The position numbers and the translations under genes were made by a program. From Rhodanobacter sp. UBA5168 (lineage in GTDB: Bacteria > Pseudomonadota > Gammaproteobacteria > Xanthomonadales > Rhodanobacteraceae), in assembly GCA_002413455.1 (NCBI GenBank), contig DHXA01000024.1, positions 1-24,710 on the forward strand: DNA of 24,710 nucleotides, read 5' to 3'. The stretch's first letter is position 1; the number at the start of each line of letters is the position of its first letter. The notes below the pieces were generated by a model. It had not been told where the DNA came from and did no database searches. It worked only from the letters and a program-made list of their open reading frames with translations. Shown piece after piece: positions 24,218 to 24,710 of this stretch.

Positions 24218-24625
24218 TCAGCCGCTATGCACCGGGAAGGTCTGTGCGTTGCCGGGCGCGGCCGGCGAGCTCGCCGGCCGGCTCGAGGAAGGCGCCGGGG
24301 TGATCTGGCGACTGCCGCACTGATAGGCGCCCCACGGCTGCGAACCATCGGCCGGTTCGGCCAACGGCTTGATGGTGTCGGCGTGCATCTTGGCCGCTTC
24401 GTTGCGGGCCAGCACTTCCAGTTCGTCGCGCACGGTGATGGTGTTGCGATCGACCGGGCCGACGTGATCCATCACCGACACGGTGACCTTGCCCAGATCG
24501 CGGCAACTGGAAACGTCGCCGCTCCAGGCCGTGCGCACGTTCTTTGCGGCATCGTCCATGGTGATGCCCCAGCTGCAGGCACTCAGCAGCAATACGGGGG
24601 CGAGCAACAGCAGGGTCTTGCGCAT
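24218..24625 (-). CDS. DUF4156-family lipoprotein
   Basis: This encodes 135 residues with a lipoprotein signal (MRKTLLLLAPVLLLSAC, Cys17). The mature part has the pattern of the DUF4156 family: a Cys in SSCRDLGKVTVSV, a middle RDELEVLARNEAAKMHADTIKPL segment in which the helix and small-residue spacing recall 'LRNEAAKLGANTV', and a second Cys in GAYQCG. The last 30 residues are Pro/Ser/Ala-rich and low in complexity. It is presumably anchored in the outer membrane or periplasmic face; function is unknown. The 85 bases between its start and the window end hold a possible -10 (TAGGAT, 24669-24664 on this strand) but no convincing -35. Confidence 0.82.
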   Translation of the reverse strand: MRKTLLLLAPVLLLSACSWGITMDDAAKNVRTAWSGDVSSCRDLGKVTVSVMDHVGPVDRNTITVRDELEVLARNEAAKMHADTIKPLAEPADGSQPWGAYQCGSRQITPAPSSSRPASSPAAPGNAQTFPVHSG

Positions 24626-24710
24626 GGGTGGCTCCGCGGCAGTGACTTTGAAGGAATGCCTTCATCCTAACGCGCGCACGCGGCGGCGTCCCCAATGGAT
24701 CCAAAACGCG

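Noticed and set aside
22711..24303. A 530-codon + strand frame opposite pssA
   Set aside because: It is antisense to the PssA HKD motifs, shows no domain, and runs through a - strand terminator.
24034..24348. Upstream extension of pssA
   Set aside because: It crosses the terminator at 24171-24192 and part of the DUF4156 gene, and shares nothing with PssA.
1..24710. Mobile elements, CRISPR arrays, tRNA or rRNA genes, toxin-antitoxin or defence genes
   Set aside because: No transposase, integrase, Cas, direct-repeat array, tRNA cloverleaf, restriction or toxin motif was seen on either strand. Gene content is typical chromosomal housekeeping.

Overview
The window is a GC-rich, gene-dense stretch of a chromosome from a gammaproteobacterium, most likely of the Xanthomonadales (Xanthomonadaceae or Rhodanobacteraceae, e.g. 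Rhodanobacter or Dyella). This rests on PlsB, an E. coli-type PssA, RdgC, TtcA, UbiE and a Xanthomonas-type proline iminopeptidase with Ser110 and His294, plus the GC-rich codon use. It is an inference from family content, not a database match. I see no integrase, transposase, phage gene, CRISPR array, tRNA or rRNA. It reads as ordinary core and soft-core chromosome, and I did not find a convincing new multi-gene system.

Layout. 1-90 is the 3' end of an unrecognised gene. The AT-rich gap 91-404 holds the best non-coding signal: a good sigma70-type promoter, three hairpins and a strong terminator, consistent with a small RNA of about 100 nt. The + strand then carries a lipoprotein, plsB (first step of phospholipid synthesis), ubiE (quinone methylation) and a DUF2249 gene preceded by an FNR/CRP-type palindrome placed as in a class II activated promoter. 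On the - strand lie a DMT exporter and a cupin (5302-6528), divergent from an Lrp/AsnC regulator. A Tat-exported AcpA-like phosphatase/phospholipase and proline iminopeptidase follow (7337-10024), facing a large membrane-anchored AsmA-like protein.

From 12442 the + strand carries a GST, a periplasmic M1 aminopeptidase, a membrane-anchored alpha/beta hydrolase and a fatty acid hydroxylase-family membrane enzyme. Palindromes and a ten-G tract lie at the aminopeptidase/hydrolase junction. A - strand run from 21689 down to 16841 encodes TtcA, a class I aminotransferase, RdgC, a YgjP-like metallopeptidase and a small secreted protein. Divergent from ttcA are a YdcH-like (DUF465) protein and a GNAT acetyltransferase. 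The right end holds pssA and a DUF4156 lipoprotein, both on the - strand, separated by a clear terminator.

Functional themes are envelope and lipid work (PlsB, PssA, AsmA-like protein, fatty acid hydroxylase, lipoproteins, AcpA-like enzyme), peptide and amino acid turnover (two aminopeptidases, aminotransferase, exporter with Lrp regulator), and a hint of oxygen or nitric oxide control at DUF2249. The genes most worth a second look are the candidate small RNA, the FNR-type DUF2249 promoter, and the repeats at 14978-15047 and 19542-19567.
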